Source of the DNA: Lachnospiraceae bacterium
GTDB lineage: Bacteria > Bacillota > Clostridia > Lachnospirales > Lachnospiraceae
Assembly (NCBI GenBank): GCA_009774145.1
Contig: VSND01000069.1
Location: 1 to 23,213, forward strand
DNA: 23,213 nucleotides
Direction: 5' to 3'
Below the pieces are notes generated by a model, which was given only the letters and a program-made list of their open reading frames with translations, searched no databases and was not told the DNA's origin. The translations under genes were made by a program, and so were the position numbers. Positions 23,183 through 23,213 of this stretch are shown here, one piece after another (position 1 is the stretch's first letter; each line of letters starts with the position of its first letter).

Positions 23183-23213
23183 ATACTCCTTTTATAGAGC
23201 AGAAAAGGAGTAT
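23183..23213 (+). promoter_or_regulatory. 11-base inverted repeat over a promoter and ribosome binding site
   Basis: ATACTCCTTTT (23183-23193) and AAAAGGAGTAT (23203-23213) are perfect reverse complements with a 9-base loop; the right arm contains the GGAG ribosome binding site. An extended -10 (TGGTATACT) ends within the left arm, so the repeat is more likely a DNA operator than an RNA switch unless transcription starts further upstream. Confidence 0.55.

Larger units (their letters stand above)
22892..23213. other. Intergenic regulatory region at the window end
   Basis: These 322 bases hold no gene that I can support. They contain two DtxR-like boxes (22916-22930 and 23001-23015), a 22-base palindrome (22942-22963), a short inverted repeat CGAGAAA-G-TTTCTCG near 23080-23096, a TATAAT near 23123-23130 on the plus strand, and an 11-base inverted repeat over a promoter and ribosome binding site at the very end. 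A plus-strand gene probably starts just beyond the window. Confidence 0.7.

Noticed and set aside
1..23213. CRISPR array, rRNA or tRNA genes
   Set aside because: No regularly spaced direct repeats and no recognisable RNA gene segments were seen on either strand by eye.

Overview
The window looks like a chromosomal segment of an anaerobic Firmicute, most likely a Lachnospiraceae-type gut clostridium. The reasons are AGGAGG-type ribosome binding sites almost everywhere, near-consensus sigma-A promoters, Gram-positive SOS boxes, and small families (DUF3793, DUF6110) that I associate with this group. This is inference from gene content; no rRNA or tRNA gene is present to confirm it.

Layout. (1) 1-488: the 3' part of a C39-like cysteine peptidase. 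(2) 535-1581 (-): a tyrosine recombinase, divergent from (3) 1862-3595 (+): an ABC-class ATPase of the COG3044/MRB1590 type. (4) 3638-5666 (-): an overlapping MotA/ExbB-like plus MotB/OmpA-like pair that resembles the ZorA/ZorB motor core without other Zorya genes. (5) 5791-6177 (-): a LysM membrane protein behind a near-perfect SOS promoter, probably a YneA-type division inhibitor. (6) 6304-7338 (+): an alanine dehydrogenase missing its first ~50 residues and joined directly to the SOS region, where a divergent lexA would usually lie; then an NhaC-type antiporter and a terminator. (7) 9007-9789 (-): tatD, divergent from a YczE-like membrane protein. (8) 10726-10815: a long imperfect inverted repeat (MITE or structured RNA). 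(9) 11026-16766 (+): an alpha-glucoside utilisation locus with a fused EIICBA transporter, a GH4 6-phospho-alpha-glucosidase, an orphan four-helix membrane protein and two overlapping RpiR regulators. (10) 17051-19024 (+): a dCache chemoreceptor. (11) 19103-22891 (-): a metal and redox block with an atypical P1B ATPase, DUF6110, a 26-residue membrane peptide, a flavodoxin and DUF3793. Two TTAG-N6-CTAAC boxes upstream suggest DtxR-family metal control.

How the parts work together. The sugar locus is a complete uptake, hydrolysis and sensing unit: EIICBA imports and phosphorylates an alpha-glucoside, the GH4 enzyme cleaves it, and the SIS-domain RpiR proteins presumably read a phosphosugar. The metal block would supply flavodoxin and a metal pump when iron or manganese changes. 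The first 6.3 kb mixes a recombinase, an ATPase, a motor-like pair and a DNA-damage-induced envelope protein. It ends at a visible rearrangement or assembly junction (6273-6303), which makes it the least ordinary part of the window.
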